From contig CAXSDV010000011.1 of the NCBI GenBank assembly GCA_964235945.1, forward strand, positions 6,433 through 70,432: 64,000 nucleotides of DNA, given 5' to 3'. The notes beneath the pieces were generated by a model. It saw only the letters and a list, made by a program, of their open reading frames with translations, was not told the DNA's origin and searched no databases. Below are positions 50,723-58,957 of the stretch, piece by piece; the first letter of the stretch is position 1, and every line of letters starts with the position of its first letter. This DNA comes from JASLDZ01 sp964235945. Its GTDB lineage: Bacteria; Pseudomonadota; Alphaproteobacteria; Caulobacterales; Caulobacteraceae. The translations under genes were made by a program, and so were the position numbers.

Positions 50723-50806
50723 GTCCGCTACGCGTGCTCGCCGGCCTCCCCTTAGCAGGCCCGCGCTCGCAACCCAAGCCGCTGCGTCCGGCCGCGGCCT
50801 CGCGCG

Positions 50807-51565
50807 TCAGGCGATGGCGCGCAGGGGGGCGGAGTGCGTGTGGGGGAGCAGCCGCGTCAGGGCGGCGCGGTCGAGCAGTTCGACGAAGCCCCGTTCCGCC
50901 GTGATCAGCTTCTGGCGCCGCAACTCCTGCACCGTGCGGTTCAGGTGCACGGTGCTGAGCCCCAGCAGGTCGCCCAGCAACTCCTGGGTGAGCGGCAGGG
51001 CGAAGCGCTCCTTCTGCACGGCCCCGATCACCACCAGGCGGTCGTGGAGCTGCAGGAGCAGGTCCGCCATCCGCTCCAGCGCGCTCATGCGGCCGAGGCG
51101 GGCGATCTGCGCCAGCATCCTGCGCTCGTCGAGGTCGGCCATCCTGTCCAGGGCCCGGGCCAGGTCGGGATCGGCCGCCAGGGCGTCCGGCCGGACCAGT
51201 TCGGTGGCGTCCATCAGCTCCACGCGCGTCAGGGCGGCCACGCTGGTGAGCGCCAGCGGCCTGGGCTGGGGGCACACGCCGACGCCCTCGCCCGGGAGGA
51301 TCACGTCGTAGATCTGGCGACGCCCGTCCGCGAGTTCGGTGTAGCGGCACGCCCAGCCGGAGACGAGGTAGCACGGACGACGCATCCGCTCGTCCTCCAC
51401 CTGCAGCTGGGCCTTGGCCGGCGCCGTCGAGAGGCGGGCGCCGGCCGCGCGCAGGGCGGGCGTCAGGCGGGGGATCGACGCTCCCGCCGCGGACAATCGC
51501 GCCACCACGGGCAGGAGCTTGGGATGTATCGGTCGCGCAACCTCGGCCGCACTCGTTTGATTCAT
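50807..51565 (-). CDS. Crp/Fnr-family transcriptional regulator
   Basis: This 252-residue regulator has an N-terminal cNMP-binding-type beta barrel (YLVSGWACRYTELADGRRQIYDVILPGEGVGV), a dimerisation helix (RRMLAQIARLGRMSALERMADLLLQLHDRL) and a C-terminal winged helix (LTQELLGDLLGLSTVHLNRTVQELRRQKLI). No Fe-S cysteine pattern is visible, so it is not a canonical Fnr oxygen sensor. The cNMP pocket lacks an obvious RS motif. A perfect 13-bp palindrome lies just upstream of its ribosome binding site, so autoregulation is likely. A GATTC site overlaps the start codon. Confidence 0.92.
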   Translation of the reverse strand: MNQTSAAEVARPIHPKLLPVVARLSAAGASIPRLTPALRAAGARLSTAPAKAQLQVEDERMRRPCYLVSGWACRYTELADGRRQIYDVILPGEGVGVCPQPRPLALTSVAALTRVELMDATELVRPDALAADPDLARALDRMADLDERRMLAQIARLGRMSALERMADLLLQLHDRLVVIGAVQKERFALPLTQELLGDLLGLSTVHLNRTVQELRRQKLITAERGFVELLDRAALTRLLPHTHSAPLRAIA

Positions 51566-51578
51566 CGCCCCCTCCCCG

Positions 51579-51591
51579 GGTTAAGTTAACC
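51579..51591. promoter_or_regulatory. 13-bp palindromic operator upstream of the Crp-type gene
   Basis: GGTTAAGTTAACC is a perfect inverted repeat with a one-base centre. It lies just beyond the GGGGAGGGGG ribosome binding site of the Crp-type gene, 14 bp from the start codon. AT-rich symmetric DNA is rare in this window. An autoregulatory or regulator-binding site is inferred; it does not match the TGTGA-N6-TCACA Crp consensus. Confidence 0.55.
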
Positions 51592-51653
51592 TTGCCGCAA
51601 CCTGGCCGCGACCTCCCTAACAAATGCGAGAGTCGTAACGACCTGGACGCGGC

Positions 51654-52028
51654 TCAGCCGGAGGCGCGCACGCGCAGGCAGTGGGCGACGGCGTCCAGCA
51701 GGCGATCGGCGTCCAGCGGCTTCTCCAGCCGCATCACGTCCGAGAACTCGGCGAGGATGGCGCCCGGGTCGTAGCCGGTACAGAACAGGAACGGCACGCC
51801 CTGCGCCCGCAGCGCCCGGGCCAGGTCGTAGGAGGCGCCCTCCCCCAGGTTCACGTCCAGGATCGCGCAGTCGGGCGCGCCCTGGGACAGGCTGTCGAAG
51901 GCGGCGGCGCTGTTCGGGAAGGGACCGACGACCTGGGCGCCCGCCCGCCGGAGCATGTCCTTCACGTCCATGGCCAAGTAGTAGAGGTCCTCCACCACCA
52001 TGATCCGCACGTCGGAAAGGTCCATCAT
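51654..52028 (-). CDS. single-domain response regulator
   Basis: This 124-residue receiver domain has no output domain. The fold starts VRIMVVEDLYYLAMDVKDMLRRAGAQVVGPF; phosphorylation Asp in CAILDVNLGEG, the conserved Thr in FLFCTGYDPG and Lys in RLEKPLDADRLL are all present. Single receivers usually act by phosphotransfer or protein binding. Two adjacent ATGs (52028 and 52025) are possible starts; both overlap the stop of the upstream CheBR-HWE kinase (ATGA), so it is almost certainly its cognate partner. Confidence 0.93.
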   Translation of the reverse strand: MMDLSDVRIMVVEDLYYLAMDVKDMLRRAGAQVVGPFPNSAAAFDSLSQGAPDCAILDVNLGEGASYDLARALRAQGVPFLFCTGYDPGAILAEFSDVMRLEKPLDADRLLDAVAHCLRVRASG

Positions 52029-55000
52029 GCGGGGCTCGCTTCGAGGGTGTGGGCGGCGCGGGCGTCCGTCTGCAGAACGCTGCCGCCCCGGCGCAGGGGG
52101 AAGGTGATCACGGCGCGCACGCCGCCGGGCGCGAACTCCATCCGACCCGATCCTTCAAGTTCGTAGGGCACGCGCTGCTCGATCAGGTCGGTGCCGAAGC
52201 CCTCGCGGCGGGGCGCCTTGGCGGCGACGCGCACCCCCGCCTCCGTCCAGCGCAAGGTGAGCCAGGGCTCCGCGCCGATCGCCTCCACCTCCCAGCGGAC
52301 CAGCACGGAGCCCTTGGGCTCGGACAGGGCGCCGTACTTGACGGCGTTGGTGGCGAGTTCGTGCACCGCCAGCGTCAGGATCTCCGCCGCCTTGGCCGAC
52401 AGGGTCACCCCCGGCCCCGCCACGTCGACCTGCCCCTCCTGCGCCGCCTGGGCCAGAAGCTCCTCGCGCACCATCATCTCCAGGTCGACGCCGCCGCCCG
52501 GCTGGCGGGTCAGGATCACCTGGGTGCGCGCCAGCGATCCGAGCCGGCCCTCCAGGTGCATGGCGTAGTCGTCCACCGTGTCGCTGCTCTCGGCGGTGCG
52601 GGCGGCGATGGAGCGGATCACCGCCAGGATGTTGCGCACCCGGTGCTGCAACTCGGCCAGCAGCACGCCCTGGCGTTCCTGCAGGTTGCGCAGGTCGTCC
52701 ACGTCGGTGAACGTGCCCAGCCACTCGCTGACGCGGCCCGAGCCGTCCACCAGGGCGGTCGCCTGCTCGCGGAACCAGCGATAGTCGGTGCGCTCCACGT
52801 GGCGCAGGCGGCACTCCAGCTCCAGCACCCGCGTCTCGGCCGCGTCGTGCCAGGCGGTCATCATCGCGTCGCGGTCGTCGGGGTGCACGGCCGCGAGCCA
52901 GCCCAGGCCGCGGCTCTCCAACTCCGACAGGCCGGTGACGGCGCGCCATTGCGGGCTGGACCAGGTCCAGCGCCCGCCCCCCTCCCCGCGCCACACGAGC
53001 TGGGGCACGCCCTCCACCAGCACGCGCAGGCGGTCCTCGCTCTCCCGGAGCGCCCCCTGGGCGCGGCGCTGCTGGGTGATGTCCTCCGCCGAGCCGAACC
53101 ATTCGACGATCGCGCCGTCGGGGGCGAGGATCGGGATGGCGCGCGAGTGCGTCCAGCCGACGGACCCGTCCGAGCGCAACACCCGGTGCTCCAGGTCGAA
53201 GATGCTCTTCTTGGCGATCGCCTCGTCGATCACGCTCCGGACACGTTCGCGGTCCTCCTCGGGAATGTAGTGGTCGAGCCAGCTCTCCGTCGGCGTGTCC
53301 AGGGAGCTGAGGAAGCCGCCGCCGAACAGTTCGCGCATCTCGGTCCAGTCCGGGCTCATCCGGTAGAGCACCTGCGCGCTGGCGCGGACCAGGGCGCGGA
53401 ACTCCTGGGCGGAGCGGCTGAGCTCGGCCTCCATCTTCAGTCGGCCGCTGATGTCGACGAAGGTCAGCACCACGCCCTCGATGCGGTCCTCGATCGTGCG
53501 GTACGGCCGCATGCGCACGACGAAGGAGCGGCCGGTGCGGCTGCGGACCTCGCGCTCCAGGGGGGTCAGGCTGCGCACCACCTCCCGCGCCTGGTCGACG
53601 AGGTGTGGATCGTCCAACTTGTTGGTGAAGTCGGTGACGTTGCGGCCGATGTCGAAACGCGTGATGTTGAAAATCTCCACCACCGCCGGCGTGAACATCT
53701 TGATCCGCATCTCGCCGTCCAGGAACAGCGTGCCGATCTCGGTGGCGGAGGTGAGGTTCTGCAAGTCGCTGTGGGCCGACGACAGGTGCTCGAGCTTGCT
53801 CTTCAGCTCGGCGTTGACCGTGTGCAGCTCCTCGTTGATCGACTGAAGCTCTTCGCGCGAAGTCTCCAACTCCTCGGCGGTGGAGCGGTACTCTTCGTTG
53901 GTGGACTGCAGCTCCTCGTTGGCCGCGCGCAGGTCCTGGATGGTGGCGTCGTGGCCGCTGCGGCTGGCCACCAGCGCCTCCTGCGCCGCCTTGAGCTCGC
54001 CGTGGAGCCGGCGCACCTCCTCCGGCCGCGCTTCGGAGGACTCCGGGTCGGGCTCGTCGTCCGCCACCGGGCCGCTGTCGAGGAAGAACACCAGCGCCTG
54101 CGCGCCCTCCCCCCGGCGACCGGGCGCGGGGAGGGTCTGCATGGCCACGCGCCGCCGCTCGCCTTCGAAGGCGACGACGACCGGGTGGGTCAGGGTGGTC
54201 AGCCCCTGCTCCAGGGCGCGGGTGAGGGCGAGGCGCAGGTCCAACCGCAGTTCGGGCCGCACCACCGCGGGCAGGAGGTGGGAGACCGGCCCCGCCGAGT
54301 GCAGGATGAAGCGCCCGGCGGAGGGCGAGAGGTTCAGCACCGCCTGCNNNNNNNNNNNNNNNNNNNNNNNNNNNNNNNNNNNNNNNNNNNNNNNNNNNNN
54401 NNNNNNNNNNNNNNNNNNNNNNNNNNNNNNNNNNNNNNNNNNNNNNNCTGCTGCTGGAGGCTGCGCTCCATGTAGATCAGGAGGTTGCGGCAGCTGATCA
54501 GGTCCAGCCGCATGAACGGCGGCTCCTTGAGCACGCTGTGGTGGGCGAACAGCACCGCCTCGCGCACCTCCTTGCGCACGCGGTAGTGGGAGCCCTCGTC
54601 GACGAACCAGCGGGCGAGGCGCTCGGGCGAGACGGCGGCCTCGATCGTCTTGGGGTAGCGGCCCTCGCGCGCGGTGGCCAGCGCGCCCTCGTCCAGGTCG
54701 GTGGCGAAGATCTGCACCGGCACGTTCATCCCGCGCCGCTCGGCGGCCTCCAGGAACAGGATGGCCAGGCTGTAGGCCTCCTCGCCCGTGGCGCACCCCA
54801 CCGTCCAGGCGCGCACGCCCCCGTCGCGACCGCTCCCCTCGCGACCGCCGTCGGCCAGGTCGTCCAGGATCCGCTGCACCGCCTGGTGCTCCAGCACCTC
54901 GAAGGCGCGGGCGTCGCGGAAGAACATGGTGACGGAGATCAGCAGGTCGGAGAACAGCTCCTTGGCCTCCTCCGGCGTCGCCTGCAGGTGGTCGAGGTAG

Positions 55001-55764
55001 GCGCCCAGGCTGTCGATCCGCGCCACCTGCATGCGGCGGATCACGCGGCGCATCACGGTGGCGCGCTTGTAGGAGGAGAAGTCGTGGCCCGTGCGGGTGC
55101 GCAGGAAGGCGACGATGCGGCGCAGGTCGTTGGCCGCCCCGTCCATGTCCAGCGAGCGGACCGCCTCCTTGCTGCGCGCCACCTCGCCCAGCCGCTCGGC
55201 CAGGCGCACAAGGGGGGCCACGAAGTCGGCCGCGCCCGTGGCGATGGCGTTCTGCGGCATGGAGGCGAACTCGGCCTCCGCCGGCTCCTGCACCATCACC
55301 ACGCCGCCCGCCTCCTTCACGTAGCGCACGCCCTGGGAGCCGTCGGCCCCGCTGCCGGAGAGCACCATGGCGACGCCGTCGCCCCGCGCCTTGGCGATGG
55401 AGCGGAAGAACATGTCGATCGGCGCGCGCCGACCCCGCGGCTCGGAGAAGGGGCGCGAGCTTATGTTGTCGCCCTCGATCACGAGCTCGCTGTCGGGCGC
55501 GATCACGTACACGCAGTTCGGCTTCAGCGTGGGATGGTCCTGCACCTGGTGGACCGTCATGCGCGTGCGCAGCGCCAGGATCTCCGTCAGCGCGCTCGGC
55601 TGGTCGGGAGACAGGTGGAGGATGACGACGTAGGCCAGCCCCAGGTCGTCGGGCAGTTGGCGAAACAGCGTCTGCAGCGCGCCGACGCCGCCCGCGGAGG
55701 CGCCGATCGCGCAGATGGGCGTGTACTTGGCCGACGTCGGGTCCGGGAGGGTCTCGTCAGACAA
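52025..55764 (-). CDS. CheB-CheR-PAS-HWE histidine kinase, interrupted by an assembly gap
   Basis: A TTG at 55764 (GGAG 9 nt upstream) starts a multi-domain protein split by a 100-N gap (54348-54447). Before the gap come 439 residues: CheB methylesterase (catalytic S23, H50, D141 by pattern) and CheR methyltransferase (about 215-439; SAM motif TVGCATGEEAYSLAI), cut inside CheR after CRNLLIYMERSLQQQ. After the gap come a PAS-type region, a coiled coil (LRAANEELQSTNEEYRSTAEELE), further PAS domains (EFRALVRASAQVLYRMSP, WFGSAEDITQQR) and an HWE-type kinase (LLAELQHRVRNILAVIRSIAARTAESS; HELATNAVKYGALS). The frame changes across the N run only because the true gap length is unknown. It overlaps the response regulator gene. 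Confidence 0.92.
54348..54447. other. assembly gap (100 N) inside the CheBR-HWE kinase gene
   Basis: Exactly 100 N. The true missing length must be 2 modulo 3 to keep the frame. Because the end of CheR and the linker to the next PAS are absent, the real gap is probably several hundred bp rather than 100. Confidence 0.95.
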
Positions 55765-55855
55765 GGAACGCCACTCCGAACTCTACGACAGCACCCGCAC
55801 CCTACACGTCCCTCCGGCCGACGTCCCCCCGGCCGACCCGCGCCGTGCGCCCCGG

Positions 55856-56947
55856 TCAGGCCGGTTTGCGAAAGCTCAGCGCCTTGGTGAGGAAGGCCTT
55901 GTCGGCGCGGTCCGGGACGAGCCCCGCGGCCGCGAACAGGGCGGGCAGGTCCTCGTCCTGATAGCTCATGAAGAAGGGCTCGTGGAAGTAGGCGGGGAAG
56001 CTCTCCAGCATGTGGGCGAGCTGCGGCTCGTCCGAGCGCTGCACCGAGTCGGCGAAGGCCAGCACGCCGCCGGGCTTCAGCACACGGGCGAACTCGGCGG
56101 CGACCTGCGGCCGCACCTTGGGCGGCAGCTCGTGGAACAGGTAGATGTTGGTCACCGCGTCCAGGCTCGCGTCCGCGAAGGGCAGGCGCTCGGCGAAGCC
56201 CTGCACCGCCGCCGCGCCGCTGCGCCGCCGCGCCTCGGCCAGGTAGGCGGCCGACAGGTCGAGGCCCGCGACCTCCGCCCGCGGGAAAGCGGCCTTGAGG
56301 TCGACTAAAAAGGCGCCCGAGCCGCAGGCCACGTCCACCACCCGCCGCCCGCGATGGTCCTCCCCGCGCCAGGCGCGGGCCAGCAGCGACAGGGCGCGCC
56401 GGCGCATGGCCCCCGCCGCGCCCGCGAACAGCGCCTCCACCTGGCCCTCGTAGCGACGGGCGCTGTCCGCGGTGAACCAGCCGCCCGACTGGTAGTGGAA
56501 GTTCTGGCGATAGTAGGCGGGCAGCCCCTTCTCGGGCGCGGCCTCGCGCACCTCCACCCCCGCCTCGCGGCGGCGGCGCGCGTCCACCGCCAGGGCGTCC
56601 GCGAGGAAGTCGACGCTGGCGCCGATCACCCGGGCGGGAGGCGCCCGGCGCTCGGCCACGGGGTAGAGGCCGGCGGCGACGTCCGCCGCCTCCTTGTCGA
56701 AGGCCTCGGCGTAGGCGCGGCGGATGTGGCCGGGCTCGGGGGGCGGACCGGCGGCGCGCTCGCCCCGCCCGGGATCGCGCCCCTGGGTCGGGCGCACCAG
56801 GCCGCGGGCCGCCAGGCCGTTGGCCGCCCACCACGCCGCCTTCACCGCCTGCCCCGCGCGCAGCCCCGCCACGTCCAGCGAGAAAGCGCGCCGTCCGCCG
56901 GCGGCGGGGTCGGGAACGGCGGGGGAGGCGACGGACTCGGCGGGCAT
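55856..56947 (-). CDS. class I SAM-dependent methyltransferase (UbiE-like)
   Basis: This 363-residue protein starts at ATG 56947. The N-terminal half (about 1-190) is helical with no family I recognise, including an AWWAANGLAARGLVRP segment. The C-terminal half is a standard Rossmann methyltransferase: motif I VVDVACGSGAFLVDLKAAFP, motif II VAGLDLSAAYLAEARRR, then LPFADASLDAVTNIYLFHELPPKVRPQVAAEFARVLKPGGVLAFADS. This resembles MenG/UbiE-type and other small-molecule methyltransferases. Substrate unknown. It lies 9 bp upstream of the RumA-like gene, but the reverse order on the strand means it is downstream in transcription. Confidence 0.88.
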   Translation of the reverse strand: MPAESVASPAVPDPAAGGRRAFSLDVAGLRAGQAVKAAWWAANGLAARGLVRPTQGRDPGRGERAAGPPPEPGHIRRAYAEAFDKEAADVAAGLYPVAERRAPPARVIGASVDFLADALAVDARRRREAGVEVREAAPEKGLPAYYRQNFHYQSGGWFTADSARRYEGQVEALFAGAAGAMRRRALSLLARAWRGEDHRGRRVVDVACGSGAFLVDLKAAFPRAEVAGLDLSAAYLAEARRRSGAAAVQGFAERLPFADASLDAVTNIYLFHELPPKVRPQVAAEFARVLKPGGVLAFADSVQRSDEPQLAHMLESFPAYFHEPFFMSYQDEDLPALFAAAGLVPDRADKAFLTKALSFRKPA

Positions 56948-56956
56948 GGAGGCTCC

Positions 56957-58267
56957 TCAGCGCGTGAACACGCCGACCAGTTCGATATGGGGAGACCAGA
57001 GGAACTGGTCCACGGGCAGCACGCGCACGAGGCGCCAACCGCCGCCCGCCAGGGTCGCCGCGTCCCGGGCGAAGGTGGCGGGATTGCACGACACGCCCAC
57101 GGCCACCGCCGGCCCGCGCGAGCGGGCGATCTCGCCCGCCTGCTCGGGAGCGCCGGCGCGGGGGGGATCGAACACCACCGCCTCCACCCGGTCGAGCTCG
57201 GAGGCCAGCACCGGGCGGCGGGCGAGGTCGCGCGCCTCCGCCCGCACCGTCTTGAGCCCCGGCGCGGTGGCCAGCCCCGCGGTCAAGGCGCGCACGGCGG
57301 GGGCGGAGCCGTCGACGGCGTGGACGGCGGCCACCTCCGCCATCCGGTAGGTGAACGCCCCCGCGCCGCAGTAGAGGTCCGCCGCCCGCGCCGCGCCGTC
57401 CAGGGCGGAGACGGCGAAGTCGGCCATGGCGGCCTCCGCGGCGGCGACGGCCTGCAGGAAGCCGCCGGGCGGCAGGGCCACCCGCCCCCGGCCGAAGCGC
57501 ACCACCGTCTCGCGCGCGCCGTAGAGCGTCTCGCCCGACAGGGTGACGCGCGCGAAGTCCGCCTCCGCCGCGCACGCCGCCACCCGCACCCGCGCGTCGG
57601 CCGAGAGCCCGCCGGAGCGTTGCTCCACGCCCGTCACGTCCACGTCCAGCCCCGTCTCGCTCAGGGTGACGTGCAGGGTCGGGGCCGACTTCGCGTGCTC
57701 CAGCAGGGGCGCGGCCAGCCGGCGCAGGGCGGGCAGGGCGGCGACGAGGGCGGGCTCGGAGATGGGGCAGACCTCGATCTCCACCAGCGACCAGGAGCGG
57801 CGCGCCTTGAAGCCCAGCCGCGCCTCGCCGGGCCGCGAACCGCGGCGGGCGTGCAGGGCGAGGCGCCGGCGCGCGCCGGGCGGAACGGCGAAGGGGGGCA
57901 GCAGCTGCGTCTCGATCCGCTCGCGCGCCAGGGCCCGGCGCACCTGCTCCACCTTCCAGAGGAGGTAGGGCGCAGCGTCCCAGTGCTGGAGCGCGCAGCC
58001 CCCGCACGCGCCGAAGTGCGGGCACGGCGGCGCCGTGCGCTCGGGGGAGGCGTCCAGCACCTCCACCAGCTCGCCGCGCGCGGGCTCGCCGCCGCCGCCG
58101 GCCGCCACCCGCGCGGTCACGCGCTCGCCGGGCAGGGTCAGGGGCACGCGCGTCCCGTCCTGCGCCAGGCCGTCGCCCCCCGCCCCCACCTCGCCCACGC
58201 GCAGTTCGACCGGCGGGCCGAGAACGGCGGGGGCGGCGGGGCGGGACGGCGGGCGGGGTCGACGCAC
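56957..58267 (-). CDS. RumA/TrmA-family 23S rRNA (uracil-5-)-methyltransferase
   Basis: GTG 58267 has GGAG 8 nt upstream, giving 436 residues. The N-terminal TRAM-like part is followed by the iron-sulfur motif (C82-PHFGA-C88-GG-C91, with a fourth cysteine in VCPISE), and the methyltransferase domain with DLYCGAGAFTYRMAEVAAVHAVDGSAPAV, VFDPPRAGAPEQ and the catalytic cysteine in VSCNPATFARD. RumA-type enzymes methylate U1939 (and related enzymes U747) of 23S rRNA using SAM. The Fe-S cluster cysteines are present, supporting the RlmC/RlmD group rather than TrmA. The next gene downstream is the UbiE-like methyltransferase. Confidence 0.92.
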   Translation of the reverse strand: MRRPRPPSRPAAPAVLGPPVELRVGEVGAGGDGLAQDGTRVPLTLPGERVTARVAAGGGGEPARGELVEVLDASPERTAPPCPHFGACGGCALQHWDAAPYLLWKVEQVRRALARERIETQLLPPFAVPPGARRRLALHARRGSRPGEARLGFKARRSWSLVEIEVCPISEPALVAALPALRRLAAPLLEHAKSAPTLHVTLSETGLDVDVTGVEQRSGGLSADARVRVAACAAEADFARVTLSGETLYGARETVVRFGRGRVALPPGGFLQAVAAAEAAMADFAVSALDGAARAADLYCGAGAFTYRMAEVAAVHAVDGSAPAVRALTAGLATAPGLKTVRAEARDLARRPVLASELDRVEAVVFDPPRAGAPEQAGEIARSRGPAVAVGVSCNPATFARDAATLAGGGWRLVRVLPVDQFLWSPHIELVGVFTR

Positions 58268-58422
58268 GTGGAAGGCTCCTGCGCGCCGATCAACCGCGGG
58301 GTGAAAGCGATAGCGAACCGCGGCCGGTCGTGTCGAGGATGCATCCTCGCCTGCGCTTCGACGTTCGGCGTCAACCAATCGCCCGGGCGTCCGCCGGGCC
58401 GTGATCCGGGGACCGCGCACCG

Positions 58423-58887
58423 ATGACCAAGCTCCTCCTGCTCGCCGCCGCGGCCGCCAGCCTCGCCGCCGGCGGCGCCCGCGCCCAGGGCTATGGCTAC
58501 GGCGGCTACGGCGGCTACGGCGAGGACTACCTGCCCGCCCCGGCCTACGCGTCGTCCGGCTACGACTACGCCGGGGCCGAGTACGGCGCGCGGCGCGGCT
58601 TCACCCTGGCGGGGGTGCGCGCGGGCGTCACCGTGCTGGGCCTCGACCTGGACGCGGGCGCGGGGCTCACGGTGGGCCTGCACGACGGCGGCTACGGCCG
58701 CGCTTATCCGCCCCAGCCGATCTACGCGCCCCAGCCCCGGTTCGCGCCGCCCGAGCCCCAGTACATGCCCGAGCCCCAGTACGGCCCGGCCTATCCCCAG
58801 CCCACCTACGGCTACGCGGAGCCCGTTCCCCAGCCCTACGGCGGCTACGGCCGCAGCTACGACGTGCCCTGCGGCTGCGGCTGGTGA
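58423..58887 (+). CDS. small exported Gly/Tyr/Pro-rich protein
   Basis: This 154-residue protein starts at ATG 58423. The signal peptide (MTKLLLLAAAAASLAAGGARAQ) precedes a GYGYGGYGGYGEDY stretch, a small hydrophobic region that could form beta strands (FTLAGVRAGVTVLGLDLDAGAGLTVGL), and a long Pro/Gln/Tyr-rich part (PQPIYAPQPRFAPPEPQYMPEPQYG). It ends with a Cys-Gly-Cys-Gly-Trp tail (VPCGCGW). The terminal CGCGW is unusual and could form a disulfide or bind a metal. Function unknown. Its composition resembles the protein at 20017. Confidence 0.78.
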   Translation: MTKLLLLAAAAASLAAGGARAQGYGYGGYGGYGEDYLPAPAYASSGYDYAGAEYGARRGFTLAGVRAGVTVLGLDLDAGAGLTVGLHDGGYGRAYPPQPIYAPQPRFAPPEPQYMPEPQYGPAYPQPTYGYAEPVPQPYGGYGRSYDVPCGCGW

Positions 58888-58957
58888 GGCCCGCGCCCGG
58901 GCTCGGGGGCGCGTTTCACTGAGGCCGAGCCGGCCGGGGCGCGTGGGCGGGTGAGGC

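Noticed and set aside
51581..51589. CtrA box at TTAAGTTAA
   Set aside because: CtrA needs TTAA-N7-TTAA; the two TTAA here are one base apart.
54334..54796. Apparent frameshift in the CheBR-HWE kinase gene
   Set aside because: The frame change coincides with a 100-N placeholder gap of unknown length, so it is not evidence of a mutation.
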